Shown: positions 1-6,418, counted from the first letter of the stretch. The stretch is 8,191 nt of DNA from Kordiimonadaceae bacterium (GCA_016763495.1 JAESTR010000130.1:1-8191); one strand, 5' to 3'. A program made the numbers and translations. The notes: a model not told the origin generated them from the sequence alone.

Positions 1-553
1 CAATCGCGCAGATCGTGAAGTCACGGTCAGTGATTGTTGGTGTAACGCCTTTAGGCAGAGTGACATCAGAAATTTTAACCGCAGCGCCAAGGTCGAGGCC
101 AGCGATAGAAACTTCGATAAACTCAGGGATAGCATCAGCAGGAACGTTCAGTTCAATTTCGTGACGTGTGTGATTGATAACACCGCCGCGAGCAAGGCCT
201 TCACATTCTTCTTCGCCGATAACCCGTACTGGTACAGACATAACGATAGTCGCGCCTTTGGCCAAGCGAAGGAAATCAATGTGCAACGGAACATCTGACA
301 CAGGGTGCAGTTGCAGATCACGAGGCAAAACGTTTGCTGTTTCGCCTTTTACATCAATCTTGTACGTGTGTGACATAAAGCCACCACGGTTAAGCAAACG
401 AACGATATGGTTCATTTTAATCTGGATTGATACTGGGTCTTTTTTGTCGCCGTAAATTACAGCAGGTATAAAGCCAGCACGACGTGTTGCACGAGAGGCT
501 CCCTTGCCAACTCCTTCACGCAGTGATGCTTCGATTGTGATGGTTTTAGCCAT
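1..553 (-). CDS. rplY: 50S ribosomal protein L25/general stress protein Ctc, C-terminus cut by window edge
   Basis: This gene encodes the large-subunit protein that binds 5S rRNA, in its long TL5/CTC form. The visible 184 codons run from an ATG at 551-553 (minus) with no stop before the edge. The N-terminal L25 domain (about residues 1-90) starts MAKTITIEASLREGVGKG and includes the RRAGFIPAVIYG segment and LPRDLQLHPVSDVPLHIDFL near residues 76-95. The C-terminal beta domain follows (about 98-184), with GGVINHTRHEIELNVPAD, LDLGAAVKISDVTLP and TITDRDFTICAI. Long-form family members are about 200-230 residues, so perhaps 15-45 are missing. A Shine-Dalgarno GGAG (561-564) sits seven bases before the start. 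In related genomes rplY usually follows prs directly; here a gene in the opposite orientation and a terminator separate them, so rplY probably has its own promoter in 554-940. Confidence 0.95.
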   Translation of the reverse strand, partial: MAKTITIEASLREGVGKGASRATRRAGFIPAVIYGDKKDPVSIQIKMNHIVRLLNRGGFMSHTYKIDVKGETANVLPRDLQLHPVSDVPLHIDFLRLAKGATIVMSVPVRVIGEEECEGLARGGVINHTRHEIELNVPADAIPEFIEVSIAGLDLGAAVKISDVTLPKGVTPTITDRDFTICAI

Positions 554-601
554 TCACTTTCTCCAAACTTTTGTTCAGTAGTCAGACTATCTAACCACCG
601 A

Positions 602-631
602 CCGCCGCTTCCTCCAGGGATGCAAGGGCGG
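602..631 (-). promoter_or_regulatory. Hairpin in the presumed rplY leader
   Basis: On the minus strand CCGCCCTT (624-631) can pair with AAG-C-GGCGG (602-610), giving an eight-pair stem with one bulged base and a 13-base loop that contains GGAGG. It lies about 50 bases before the rplY start codon and therefore probably in the mRNA leader. Ribosomal protein leaders often contain structures used for autogenous control, but I do not recognise this one as a known class. The regulatory role is inference. Confidence 0.3.
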
Positions 632-941
632 ATTGCTCATATGGTCTATGCCATTTGAGTCGGCGGGATGTACCGCGAATCCTAGGGGAATGCAAGAAAT
701 AAAGACCGAATACAGGGCCTGTGGTGTGTTTGTCGCCATATCGATTGTTTATTTGCCTTTAGCATAACAAAAACGTTGGCGAATAGCCGCGATGAATTGC
801 TCTCACCAGCTAGATGAAATCATTGTTGGATTGGTTTTTAGGTCATCGCCATATCTTCGCTAGATCACCGGTTGAGGCGGGCTGAAGGTAGAAATTTGAT
901 GTGCCTCATTTATTGATGGTATGTAATACTATTTCTTTATA

Positions 942-970
942 TTGACTAAACGAAAAGCATATAGTTTTAT
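942..970 (+). promoter_or_regulatory. Candidate sigma-70-type promoter for the aspartic protease-like gene
   Basis: TTGACT (942-947) matches the -35 consensus at five of six positions. A 17-base spacer leads to TTTTAT (965-970), four of six for the -10. The start of transcription would fall near 977, giving a leader of about 28 bases before the ATG at 1005. The TTG that opens the longest reading frame (942-944) is then part of the -35 box, which argues against it as a start codon. Confidence 0.4.
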
Positions 971-993
971 GAGGTTATTACCGGTGTTGGGAA

Positions 994-1000
994 AAGGGGG
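994..1000 (+). promoter_or_regulatory. Ribosome binding site deciding the start at 1005
   Basis: AAGGGGG differs from AAGGAGG at one base (tolerated as a G-U pair) and ends four bases before ATG 1005-1007. The in-frame alternatives TTG 942 and ATG 969 have no comparable site. Confidence 0.6.
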
Positions 1001-1004
1001 TTTC

Positions 1005-1988
1005 ATGGCACTATCCATTCGAAGGTCTTACTGGGTACCACAGGTGGCTAAATATATATCGGCTAGAATATTGGCTGGTGTATTAATAGCGGGTATAGGG
1101 CATGGATATTCTGCTAGCTCAGAAGCCGCACAAGTATCCTTCACAAAAGATAAATACGGCAGGGTTTATTTGCCCGTTTCAACATCGCCTCCATCTGATC
1201 ACATGCTGCTGTTTGATTCTGGTGCCGGCCGTAGTGCTATTGTGAGTTCTGATATCGTGTTGATGCAGGCTAAGGTGAGTCGTGTTAGCAGTCTCCGGCA
1301 TTTGACGTCTAGCGGTTTTAAACGAGTGCCTTATGCGTGGATCGGCCATTTTTTTGTAGCAGGTATAGATGTCGAGAACCATATGGTTGGTTTATATCCC
1401 TATCGGCAGGGTTTTGATGAACCGATCGTTCGAGGTCTTATCGGGTTTGATGCGTTCCGCGGAAGGCTGCTGCATATCAGGCAGAAAGCCGAGACTGTAG
1501 AAATCTATGCGAATTCAGGTGTTTTAGACCGAACAGAATGGGGACTACTTACTGGCCACCCTAACGCTAACGCCAGTATCGTTAGCGACTTTAAACTAGG
1601 CGAGCTAGAGGTGTCTGTATTGATTGCTTCTGGTTACAGTCGGTCAGTGGTTAACATGGCGGCGTATGACATATTTTTGGCTGCCGACATGGGATGCAAA
1701 GGCGAAGTCGTAAAGGTCTCTCGTGGCATGAGGCCTTACCCTGATACGCATTCTTCGCTTCATATCAAAAATCTGACTATTAACGGGTGGGAAATAGGTG
1801 ATGTGACTGTTGCCCGGATCGACATAGATTCGCGCATGTTAACGGGGTATATGGATGCTCCGCTTTTGATTTTGGGCGCTGATGTGTTGATGGCGCAAGA
1901 TATTGTGTTTGATTTCCGAGACTTTCAGTTGTGGTACCCATTGAAAAAACCCGAGGAGAAAACAAACATTGTTAATGTGTGCGGATAA
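1005..1988 (+). CDS. Exported two-lobed retropepsin-like predicted aspartic protease, second catalytic Asp replaced
   Basis: The 327-residue product begins with a basic stretch (residues 1-21), a hydrophobic core ILAGVLIAGIG (22-32) and a likely signal peptidase site near S-E-A at 39-41, so it is probably exported to the periplasm. Lobe 1 (about 42-170) has MLLFDSGAGRSAIV with the catalytic-type Asp-Ser-Gly at 71-73 and the later GLIGFDAF (144-151), typical of retropepsin-like folds. Lobe 2 (about 180-315) repeats the plan: VSVLIASGYSRSVVN with Ala-Ser-Gly at 208-210 where Asp is expected, a central strand pattern around HIKNLTINGWEIGDVTV, and LLILGADVL followed by IVFDFRDFQLWYP. The substrate is unknown. 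With only one Asp it might act as a dimer or as a non-proteolytic binding protein. The gene uses ATA, AGA and TTA codons often, unlike its neighbours by eye, and is inserted in opposite orientation between prs and rplY, which hints at acquisition. Fold assignment is fairly sure; activity is not. Confidence 0.75.
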   Translation: MALSIRRSYWVPQVAKYISARILAGVLIAGIGHGYSASSEAAQVSFTKDKYGRVYLPVSTSPPSDHMLLFDSGAGRSAIVSSDIVLMQAKVSRVSSLRHLTSSGFKRVPYAWIGHFFVAGIDVENHMVGLYPYRQGFDEPIVRGLIGFDAFRGRLLHIRQKAETVEIYANSGVLDRTEWGLLTGHPNANASIVSDFKLGELEVSVLIASGYSRSVVNMAAYDIFLAADMGCKGEVVKVSRGMRPYPDTHSSLHIKNLTINGWEIGDVTVARIDIDSRMLTGYMDAPLLILGADVLMAQDIVFDFRDFQLWYPLKKPEEKTNIVNVCG

Positions 1989-2000
1989 CAATGTGTCGCA

Positions 2001-2033
2001 TAAAAGATAAAGGCCAACCAATTGGCTGACCTT
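2001..2033 (-). terminator. Rho-independent terminator of prs
   Basis: Read on the minus strand, AAGGTCAGCC, loop AATT, GGTTGGCCTT (2010-2033) form a ten-pair stem with two G-U pairs, followed by the U-rich TATCTTTTA (2001-2009). It begins 45 bases after the prs stop. On the plus strand the same stem has two C-A mismatches, and the T-run (2041-2045) is further off, so leftward termination is favoured. It may also slow transcription from the convergent protease-like gene. It separates prs from rplY. Confidence 0.7.
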
Positions 2034-2078
2034 CTTAGAATTTTTGAACCACGACAGCGCCTGGTGCACTACCCGCGA

Positions 2079-3011
2079 TTAATCAAATAGGCTAGAAACA
2101 CTTGTTTCGTGGGCAATACGGTTCATGGCTTCTGCGAGTAATGGTGCCACTGTCACAACCCGTATTTTGGCATGCTCGTTCACGCCGTCAGTTGGGCGAA
2201 TACTGTCCGTAATTACCACTTCGTCCATGCCGCTATCTCTGAGGCGGTCCAGCGCGGGGCCAGATAATACACCGTGTGCCACATAGGCAGAAACTGATGT
2301 TGCACCCGCATTCAGCAAGGCTTTGGATGCATTACACAAAGTGCCAGCGCTATCAACAATGTCATCAACCAAAATACAATCAGTGCCGGCTACTTCACCA
2401 ACAATATGCATTACTTCGCTTTCACCCGCTTGTTCACGGCGTTTATCGATGATGGCGATGGGCGCATCCATGCGTTTAGCGTAGGCCCGGGCACGAACAA
2501 CGCCGCCAACATCAGGCGATACGATTGTTACATTGTTATTGGGGTATTTTTCTTTCATGTCCCGCACAAGAACCGGCATGGCATACAGGTTATCAGTTGG
2601 GATATCAAAGAAGCCCTGAATTTGCCCAGCATGCAAATCAATGGTCAAGACCCTGTCCGCACCAGCTTTTGTAATAAGGTTAGCGACAAGCTTGGCAGAA
2701 ATTGGCGTACGCGGCCCCGGTTTTCTGTCTTGCCTTGCATAGCCAAAATAGGGAATTACAGCAGTGATACGGCGTGCTGATGCGCGGCGCAAAGCGTCGA
2801 TACATACCAACAATTCCATCATATGGTCATTTGCCGGGAAGTTAGTGGGCTGCACAATGAAAACATCTTCGCCGCGCACATTTTCGTGGATTTCCACAAA
2901 TACTTCTTGATCAGAAAAGCGCTTAACGGATGCCTTTGCGAGAGGGATATTTAAATATGCGCCTATCGCTTCTGCAAGTTCTCGATTTGAATTTCCAGTA
3001 AGAATCTTCAT
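2079..3011 (-). CDS. prs: Ribose-phosphate pyrophosphokinase (PRPP synthetase)
   Basis: This cytosolic enzyme makes phosphoribosyl pyrophosphate from ribose 5-phosphate and ATP, feeding purine, pyrimidine, histidine, tryptophan and NAD synthesis. The 310-residue length is standard for class I enzymes. The sequence shows [10 protein letters not shown] near the start, [17 protein letters not shown] (31-47), the ATP-site region [12 protein letters not shown] (86-97), [11 protein letters not shown] (125-135), the catalytic flexible loop starting KRRE (190-193), and the PRPP-binding signature [15 protein letters not shown] (211-225). The start ATG (3009-3011) has GGAGG at 3024-3028, twelve bases upstream, which is somewhat long. 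prs is monocistronic by appearance: 248 bases separate it from pgeF upstream and a terminator follows it. Confidence 0.98.
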   Translation of the reverse strand: MKILTGNSNRELAEAIGAYLNIPLAKASVKRFSDQEVFVEIHENVRGEDVFIVQPTNFPANDHMMELLVCIDALRRASARRITAVIPYFGYARQDRKPGPRTPISAKLVANLITKAGADRVLTIDLHAGQIQGFFDIPTDNLYAMPVLVRDMKEKYPNNNVTIVSPDVGGVVRARAYAKRMDAPIAIIDKRREQAGESEVMHIVGEVAGTDCILVDDIVDSAGTLCNASKALLNAGATSVSAYVAHGVLSGPALDRLRDSGMDEVVITDSIRPTDGVNEHAKIRVVTVAPLLAEAMNRIAHETSVSSLFD

Positions 3012-3057
3012 ACGTATTTATGGCCTCCGTGCCCATGAAGATTAAGCTATGAGCGGA

Positions 3058-3086
3058 GCTTTATCAGGGCAGGGCTGCAGTGTAAA
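3058..3086 (-). promoter_or_regulatory. Weak candidate promoter for prs
   Basis: On the minus strand TTTACA (3081-3086, five of six for -35) is followed after 17 bases by TAAAGC (3058-3063), a poor -10. Transcription would start near 3051, leaving a leader of about 40 bases with the GGAGG site. Alphaproteobacterial -10 boxes are often poorly conserved, so this is possible but unproven. Confidence 0.25.
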
Positions 3087-3187
3087 GGTGCCATATGCTT
3101 TTGTGGAGGAAGTAAAGTAAGTAATATGGGTATCATTTTTAAATCAGGATAAAATTGATGCCTTTAAGACTGAGTTATAGGGTGAAA

Positions 3188-3261
3188 TATCATTACATTT
3201 ACTTGGCTTCATGCGGACTGAAGGTCGTGAAATAAGCCCTTGGCACGCGCCAATTTTTTTT
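3188..3261 (+). ncRNA. Putative small RNA in the pgeF-prs gap, ending at a rightward terminator
   Basis: Both flanking genes run leftward, yet a clear rightward terminator lies at 3240-3261. A candidate rightward promoter is TTGATG (3155-3160) with TATAGG (3176-3181) at 15-base spacing, which would start a transcript of about 75 bases. The predicted RNA could fold a stem CTTCA/TGAAG (3207-3211 with 3219-3223) before the terminator hairpin. No open reading frame of note is present. Transcription is inferred only from the terminator and a weak promoter. Confidence 0.25.
3240..3261 (+). terminator. Rightward Rho-independent terminator with no obvious rightward gene
   Basis: TTGGC (3240-3244), loop ACGC, GCCAA (3249-3253) is followed at once by eight T residues (3254-3261). 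The last two Ts overlap the pgeF stop codon on the other strand. Read leftward, the hairpin lacks an adjacent U-run, although TTATTT occurs a few bases on, so some leftward use for pgeF is possible. The stem has only five pairs. Confidence 0.5.
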
Positions 3262-4039
3262 ATGGGTGTCTTAGATTAACGACTGGGCGCATGATGCCGG
3301 ATAGTTGCCTGCCGTAGTCCATTTCACGCCGATGGGTAGAACGCCTGTATGAAAAATGGTCGTCGCTAATATATGTGTCGGGCCGAGCGGTCCACACATG
3401 GTCAATGGCTTCCCGCTTTAACTGAGATTTGACGAAACTAGGCAAATCAAAATGATAATGCTCAATGTCTTTTCCTCGCTGAAAATAGCTGGCAAAGCCA
3501 GAATCAATATCGGCAAAGTGAGACCGAAAATCAGATTCTACTTCATAGCTTTCTTGATGAATGCAAGGGCCAATGGCAGCCCTGATCCTTGAGCGTTCTG
3601 CACCAAGTTTCACCATTGCTTTAACTGTATTTGCGAGGACTCCGCTCAGAGCACCTTTCCACCCGGCATGGGCTGCACCAATGACACCAGCTTGCTCGTC
3701 AGCAAATATCACCGGGGCGCAGTCAGCGGTCAGAATGCTTAATATTATGCCGCGCTCTTTTGTAACCATTGCATCCGCTTTGGGCCTGTCATCGCCCCAA
3801 TCAGTGGTCACTTCAATAACGTTAACACCGTGGACCTGATAACAAGACACCATAGGTGTGTCTGCACTGCCAGAAATATGATGAGCGGCCCTACGGCGGT
3901 TCTCTGCAACATTCTCAGGATTATCTTCTGACCCAGGGCCACAGTTTAAGCTTGCATAGATGCCTTCAGAAACGCCACTGCATTTCCCCATGAAAGCATG
4001 CGGCAAAGCAAAAGAGGGGCAGCGGCAGGCGGTCTTCAT
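3260..4039 (-). CDS. pgeF: Peptidoglycan editing factor PgeF (multicopper polyphenol oxidase/laccase-fold family)
   Basis: Members of this family (YfiH/YlmD) are cytosolic zinc proteins. E. coli PgeF removes wrongly incorporated L-Ser from UDP-MurNAc-L-Ser, keeping L-Ala in the peptidoglycan stem; older annotations call it laccase domain protein. The 259-residue product has the expected length and metal-site motifs: CYQVHGVNV with His70, LTADCAPV with Cys107 and AAHAGWKG with His124. Further family segments are GVSEGIYASLNCG (22-34), AAIGPCIHQESYEV (154-167) and HFSYRRS (228-234). The ATG at 4037-4039 has no strong Shine-Dalgarno, only a weak GGAC. pgeF often sits right after the methyltransferase gene in related genomes; here 408 non-coding bases intervene, so it probably has its own promoter. 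Confidence 0.95.
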   Translation of the reverse strand: MKTACRCPSFALPHAFMGKCSGVSEGIYASLNCGPGSEDNPENVAENRRRAAHHISGSADTPMVSCYQVHGVNVIEVTTDWGDDRPKADAMVTKERGIILSILTADCAPVIFADEQAGVIGAAHAGWKGALSGVLANTVKAMVKLGAERSRIRAAIGPCIHQESYEVESDFRSHFADIDSGFASYFQRGKDIEHYHFDLPSFVKSQLKREAIDHVWTARPDTYISDDHFSYRRSTHRREMDYGRQLSGIMRPVVNLRHP

Positions 4040-4079
4040 TATTTTCGGTCCAAACGCATAAAATACAAACGATATAGTT

Positions 4080-4094
4080 CACTATAATATAGTG
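4080..4094. repeat. Perfect 15-base palindrome upstream of pgeF
   Basis: CACTATAATATAGTG is symmetric around a central A and includes TATAAT. Just before it TATAGT (4073-4078) is another half-copy, so TATAGT-TC-ACTATA also forms an inverted repeat. It lies about 41 bases before the pgeF start codon, a position suited to an operator overlapping a promoter. The protein that might bind it is unknown. Confidence 0.5.
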
Positions 4095-4304
4095 CAGCCA
4101 ATTTGATTAATATAAAGTGGATTTTTGCCTGCGTGGTGGCTGAAAGAGTTAAATTTCCGATCCCTTGGATAATACTGCCTATATCATTGCGACCATGGGC
4201 CATCTATTCGGTAAATCTGTGTTAGGTGTCACAGCTGTATGTTTCAAGTGGTGTATAACCCTTCCTTAGATGGAATTCCCCCCTGTGGCGAGTGTCTATT
4301 TCCC

Positions 4305-4360
4305 CTGATCAGCAGCCTGACTGATGTGGTTGCAAGCTAGGAAGTTTGGCGGCTGATCAG
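4305..4360. repeat. Imperfect 13-base inverted repeat with 30-base loop
   Basis: CTGATCAGCAGCC (4305-4317) matches the reverse complement of GGCGGCTGATCAG (4348-4360) at 12 of 13 positions. On the plus strand TTTT follows directly (4361-4364), giving it a rightward terminator look, but no rightward gene precedes it and the loop is long. It could equally be a remnant of a small repeat element. Confidence 0.5.
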
Positions 4361-4379
4361 TTTTGGGAAACTGCCCAAA
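4358..4379. repeat. Two overlapping, mutually exclusive hairpins
   Basis: CAGTTT-TGGG-AAACTG (4358-4373) and TTTGGG-AAACTG-CCCAAA (4362-4379) are both perfect six-pair inverted repeats that share bases. The first also shares its CAG with the end of the larger repeat at 4305-4360. Only one of the set can form at a time. Whether this switches anything is unknown. Confidence 0.4.
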
Positions 4380-4447
4380 TCCACTATATTTGCAAAGTGT
4401 ATTATTTGCAGAGAGTTTTTTGATTTTATACCCGTGGCTTATACTGC

Positions 4448-5515
4448 CTAAAAACCTGGGGCCTCAGGTAAGTCTGAACTTTGTATAGCCAGTACTTTAA
4501 AGAGGGTTCCCATGCCTTCCCCTGCGGTTAGGCGCTTCAGCTCAGACAGAATTCTCTGTTGCCCGACAGTATCAAGCGCCTCTGAAAGTTGCTGCGCGCG
4601 TGCACCAATGCCAAGAGCCATAAGAAATAGGCCTTGTGCTGCTGGGCCAACGACAACGGCACCTTGTTCTGCGGCGGCTGTGGCGAGTTTATCAAAATCA
4701 ACATGCGCGGTGATGTCTGCTTTGCCGGGCTCCGCCAGAGGGTCTGCATAGGCATGGTTTTTTAGTGCCTGAAACGTGTCCCCAATAGCCGATTTTTTAT
4801 GGCCATAGTCGATGATTAGGGCTGCACCGCTGTGCTCGCTTATACGGCGCGCAATATCACCAGCAATAGTGATGCCGCCCGGGCATACTTCCATCACACT
4901 GCCAACAGGGTTGTCATGAAGATCTGGCGAGCAGAGCGCAAACTTCGCTGAGGGCGGTGTTAATACCAATGTGAAACTTTCCTCTTCGGCATTGATCCGG
5001 CGCTCGAGCCAACCATCCGCATGTTTTTCAAATTGGTGAATAGGCAGTGCGTCAAAAAACTCGTTTGCGATAATTAGACTGGGCCCTGCGGGCAGCGTTT
5101 CCATGCTGTCATGCCATTTGGCATTTGGCACGCGGTCCTTTTGCAGCTCTCGCAATTGCAGGCTGGTCTCTATAAAATGCACTTTGGCTGCGTCTTCAAA
5201 GCCTTCAACGGGGGAAATGGCGCGCAGCATGTCTGCCATAAGCGTGCCGCGGCCGGGCCCGAACTCTATAAGATGCACAGGATTAGGTTTGCCCATCTTG
5301 ATCCAGCGATCAGCGAGCCATAGGCCAACCATCTCGCCAAACATTTGGCTGACTTCAGGGGCGGTTATAAAGTCACCATCTACCCCAAAAATCCGCTCTT
5401 GCTGATAATAGCCGTATTTGGGGTGCATCAGGCACTGGGCCATATAGTCGGACATTGTTATGGGGCCGTCTGCTGCGATCTGGCTTAATAATTGTTCTTT
5501 TAGGGGTGTGCTCAT
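4448..5515 (-). CDS. SAM-dependent methyltransferase of the NDUFAF7/MidA family (former DUF185)
   Basis: This is a class I methyltransferase family. The mitochondrial member NDUFAF7 dimethylates an arginine of complex I subunit NDUFS2 and is needed for complex I assembly; the bacterial role is presumed similar but is less well established. The 355-residue product has family segments in order: GPITMSDYMAQCLMHPKYGYY (17-37), DFITAPEVSQMFGEMVGLW (48-66), the SAM-binding EFGPGRGTLMADML (84-97), IIANEFFDALPIHQFEK (148-164), IIDYGH (234-239) and QALKNHAYADPL leading to ADITAHVDF (249-274). Its ATG overlaps the lgt stop by four bases (ATGA), so the two are probably one transcript with coupled translation. 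The family commonly neighbours lgt and pgeF in alphaproteobacteria. Confidence 0.92.
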   Translation of the reverse strand: MSTPLKEQLLSQIAADGPITMSDYMAQCLMHPKYGYYQQERIFGVDGDFITAPEVSQMFGEMVGLWLADRWIKMGKPNPVHLIEFGPGRGTLMADMLRAISPVEGFEDAAKVHFIETSLQLRELQKDRVPNAKWHDSMETLPAGPSLIIANEFFDALPIHQFEKHADGWLERRINAEEESFTLVLTPPSAKFALCSPDLHDNPVGSVMEVCPGGITIAGDIARRISEHSGAALIIDYGHKKSAIGDTFQALKNHAYADPLAEPGKADITAHVDFDKLATAAAEQGAVVVGPAAQGLFLMALGIGARAQQLSEALDTVGQQRILSELKRLTAGEGMGTLFKVLAIQSSDLPEAPGF

Positions 5516-6405
5516 TTTTTTGCAGCCCGCTTTTTACTGGAAGGGTGTTTTTTATGAGAAGCCTCGGCTTTTTTGCCTTTAGCGCGAAGGCTGGCTTTGT
5601 GACGTAGGCCTTTTGAGATCAGCCATGCGGCTAGTAGGAACATTGGTATAGACAAAAGCTGCCCGCGAGAAACGCCTGCCATCAATCCAAGGTGCGCATC
5701 TGGCTCGCGTACAAACTCGACCAATATGCGGGCTAAACCATAGCCGCCGATGAAAATGCCAGCAAGCACACCCGGCATATCTTTGGCGATACGGGTTTTA
5801 TGATACAGATATTGCAAGATGATAAAAAGGATCAGGCCTTCGCCGAGGGCTTCATACAATTGGCTTGGGTGGCGCGGAAGGCCTGTTGGGTCAGCGGGAA
5901 AAACCATCGCCCATGACACATCCGTTGGGCGACCCCACAGTTCTCCATTGATGAAATTAGCAAGGCGGCCCACAAGTAAACCAATGGGGCTAACTGTTGC
6001 CACCAAATCAGATACGCGCATTAGGTCGAGGCGGTATTTCCTGCAATATAAAATTACGGCAAGTACTACGCCCGCGAATCCGCCATGGAATGACATGCCG
6101 CCATCCCAGACACGTAATATTGCAAGTGGCTCCTGCATGTAACCACTGAAGTTATAGAATAAAACATAGCCGATGCGCCCGCCAAGGATGACACCAAAAA
6201 CTGCCCAAGTGATAAAGTCATCAATATGCGTAGCTGACATGGCAGCGCGGGGCTTAGCTGCTTGCCGGCGAATGTACCACCAAGCGAAGATTATGCCCGT
6301 TATATATGAAAGGCTGTACCAGCGAATGGCAATTGGCCCAAATTCCACGAGGATAGGGTCAATTTGCGGGTAGGTTAAAATACCGGCGGCTACAATTGCT
6401 AACAT
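5512..6405 (-). CDS. lgt: Prolipoprotein diacylglyceryl transferase
   Basis: This inner-membrane enzyme transfers diacylglycerol from phosphatidylglycerol to the lipobox cysteine of prolipoproteins, the first step of lipoprotein maturation. The 297-residue product has several membrane segments and the family motifs: PQIDPILVEFGPIAIRWYSL (13-32), GGRIGYVLFY (75-84), the HGGFAG box (107-112), the Lgt signature region VGRLANFINGELWGRPT (145-161), HPSQLYEA (179-186) and RILVEFVREPD (226-236). Residues corresponding to the essential E. coli His103, Arg143 and Arg239 appear to be present. The start ATG (6403-6405) is chosen over an in-frame TTG at 6420 because GAGG lies nine bases upstream and overlaps that TTG. 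About 28 C-terminal residues form a Lys/Arg-rich tail beyond the last membrane segment. It is first in an operon with the methyltransferase. Confidence 0.97.
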   Translation of the reverse strand: MLAIVAAGILTYPQIDPILVEFGPIAIRWYSLSYITGIIFAWWYIRRQAAKPRAAMSATHIDDFITWAVFGVILGGRIGYVLFYNFSGYMQEPLAILRVWDGGMSFHGGFAGVVLAVILYCRKYRLDLMRVSDLVATVSPIGLLVGRLANFINGELWGRPTDVSWAMVFPADPTGLPRHPSQLYEALGEGLILFIILQYLYHKTRIAKDMPGVLAGIFIGGYGLARILVEFVREPDAHLGLMAGVSRGQLLSIPMFLLAAWLISKGLRHKASLRAKGKKAEASHKKHPSSKKRAAKK

Positions 6406-6414
6406 CAATAGAAT

Positions 6415-6418
6415 CCTC
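6415..6418 (-). promoter_or_regulatory. Ribosome binding site deciding the lgt start
   Basis: GAGG on the minus strand lies nine bases before ATG 6403-6405. A start at the upstream TTG (6418-6420) would bury this site inside the coding sequence and add five residues not typical of Lgt. Confidence 0.6.

Larger units (their letters stand above)
554..1004. other. Intergenic region between rplY and the aspartic protease-like gene
   Basis: This 451-base divergent region has no convincing coding sequence. The rplY-proximal part (about 600-700) is GC-rich and can fold; the rest, especially 700-970, is AT-rich. It should hold promoters for both flanking genes. For the rightward gene a fair candidate is described separately. 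For rplY I see only a weak minus-strand pair, TTGCAT (690-695) and TACATC (667-672) at 17-base spacing, with a poor -10, so I do not annotate it as a promoter. Confidence 0.6.
4040..4447. other. Long non-coding gap rich in inverted repeats, upstream of pgeF
   Basis: These 408 bases separate the methyltransferase stop from the pgeF start. I find no open reading frame worth calling on either strand, and no tRNA-like pattern. It holds a 15-base palindrome near pgeF (4080-4094), a long imperfect inverted repeat (4305-4360) and two short, mutually exclusive hairpins (4358-4379). The 10-base sequence ATACTGCCTA occurs twice (4172-4181 and 4441-4450). The region should contain the end of the lgt transcript and a promoter for pgeF, but I see no canonical terminator or convincing -35/-10 pair for either in the leftward direction. 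Confidence 0.6.

Noticed and set aside
174..455. 93-residue plus-strand reading frame
   Set aside because: It lies antisense within rplY, which matches its family throughout; the frame has no recognisable protein features.
942..1004. TTG at 942 as the start of the protease-like gene (348 residues)
   Set aside because: It falls within a good -35 box, has no ribosome binding site, and ATG 1005 has a strong one and gives a normal signal peptide.
1839..2069. 76-residue minus-strand reading frame at the end of the protease-like gene
   Set aside because: It overlaps the protease-like coding sequence and the prs terminator, with no ribosome binding site or family resemblance.
2406..2780. 124-residue plus-strand reading frame
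   Set aside because: It is antisense to the well-conserved prs coding sequence and reads as a shadow frame.
3120..3150. Tiny plus-strand reading frame starting at ATG 3126
   Set aside because: It has eight codons and its ribosome binding site is too distant; there is no support for translation.
3561..3839. 92-residue plus-strand reading frame
   Set aside because: It is antisense to the metal-site core of pgeF; the sequence looks like a by-product of that gene's codon use.
4305..4364. Inverted repeat plus TTTT as a rightward terminator
   Set aside because: The loop is 30 bases, the stem has a mismatch, the T-run is short and no rightward transcript is evident, so I list it only as a repeat.
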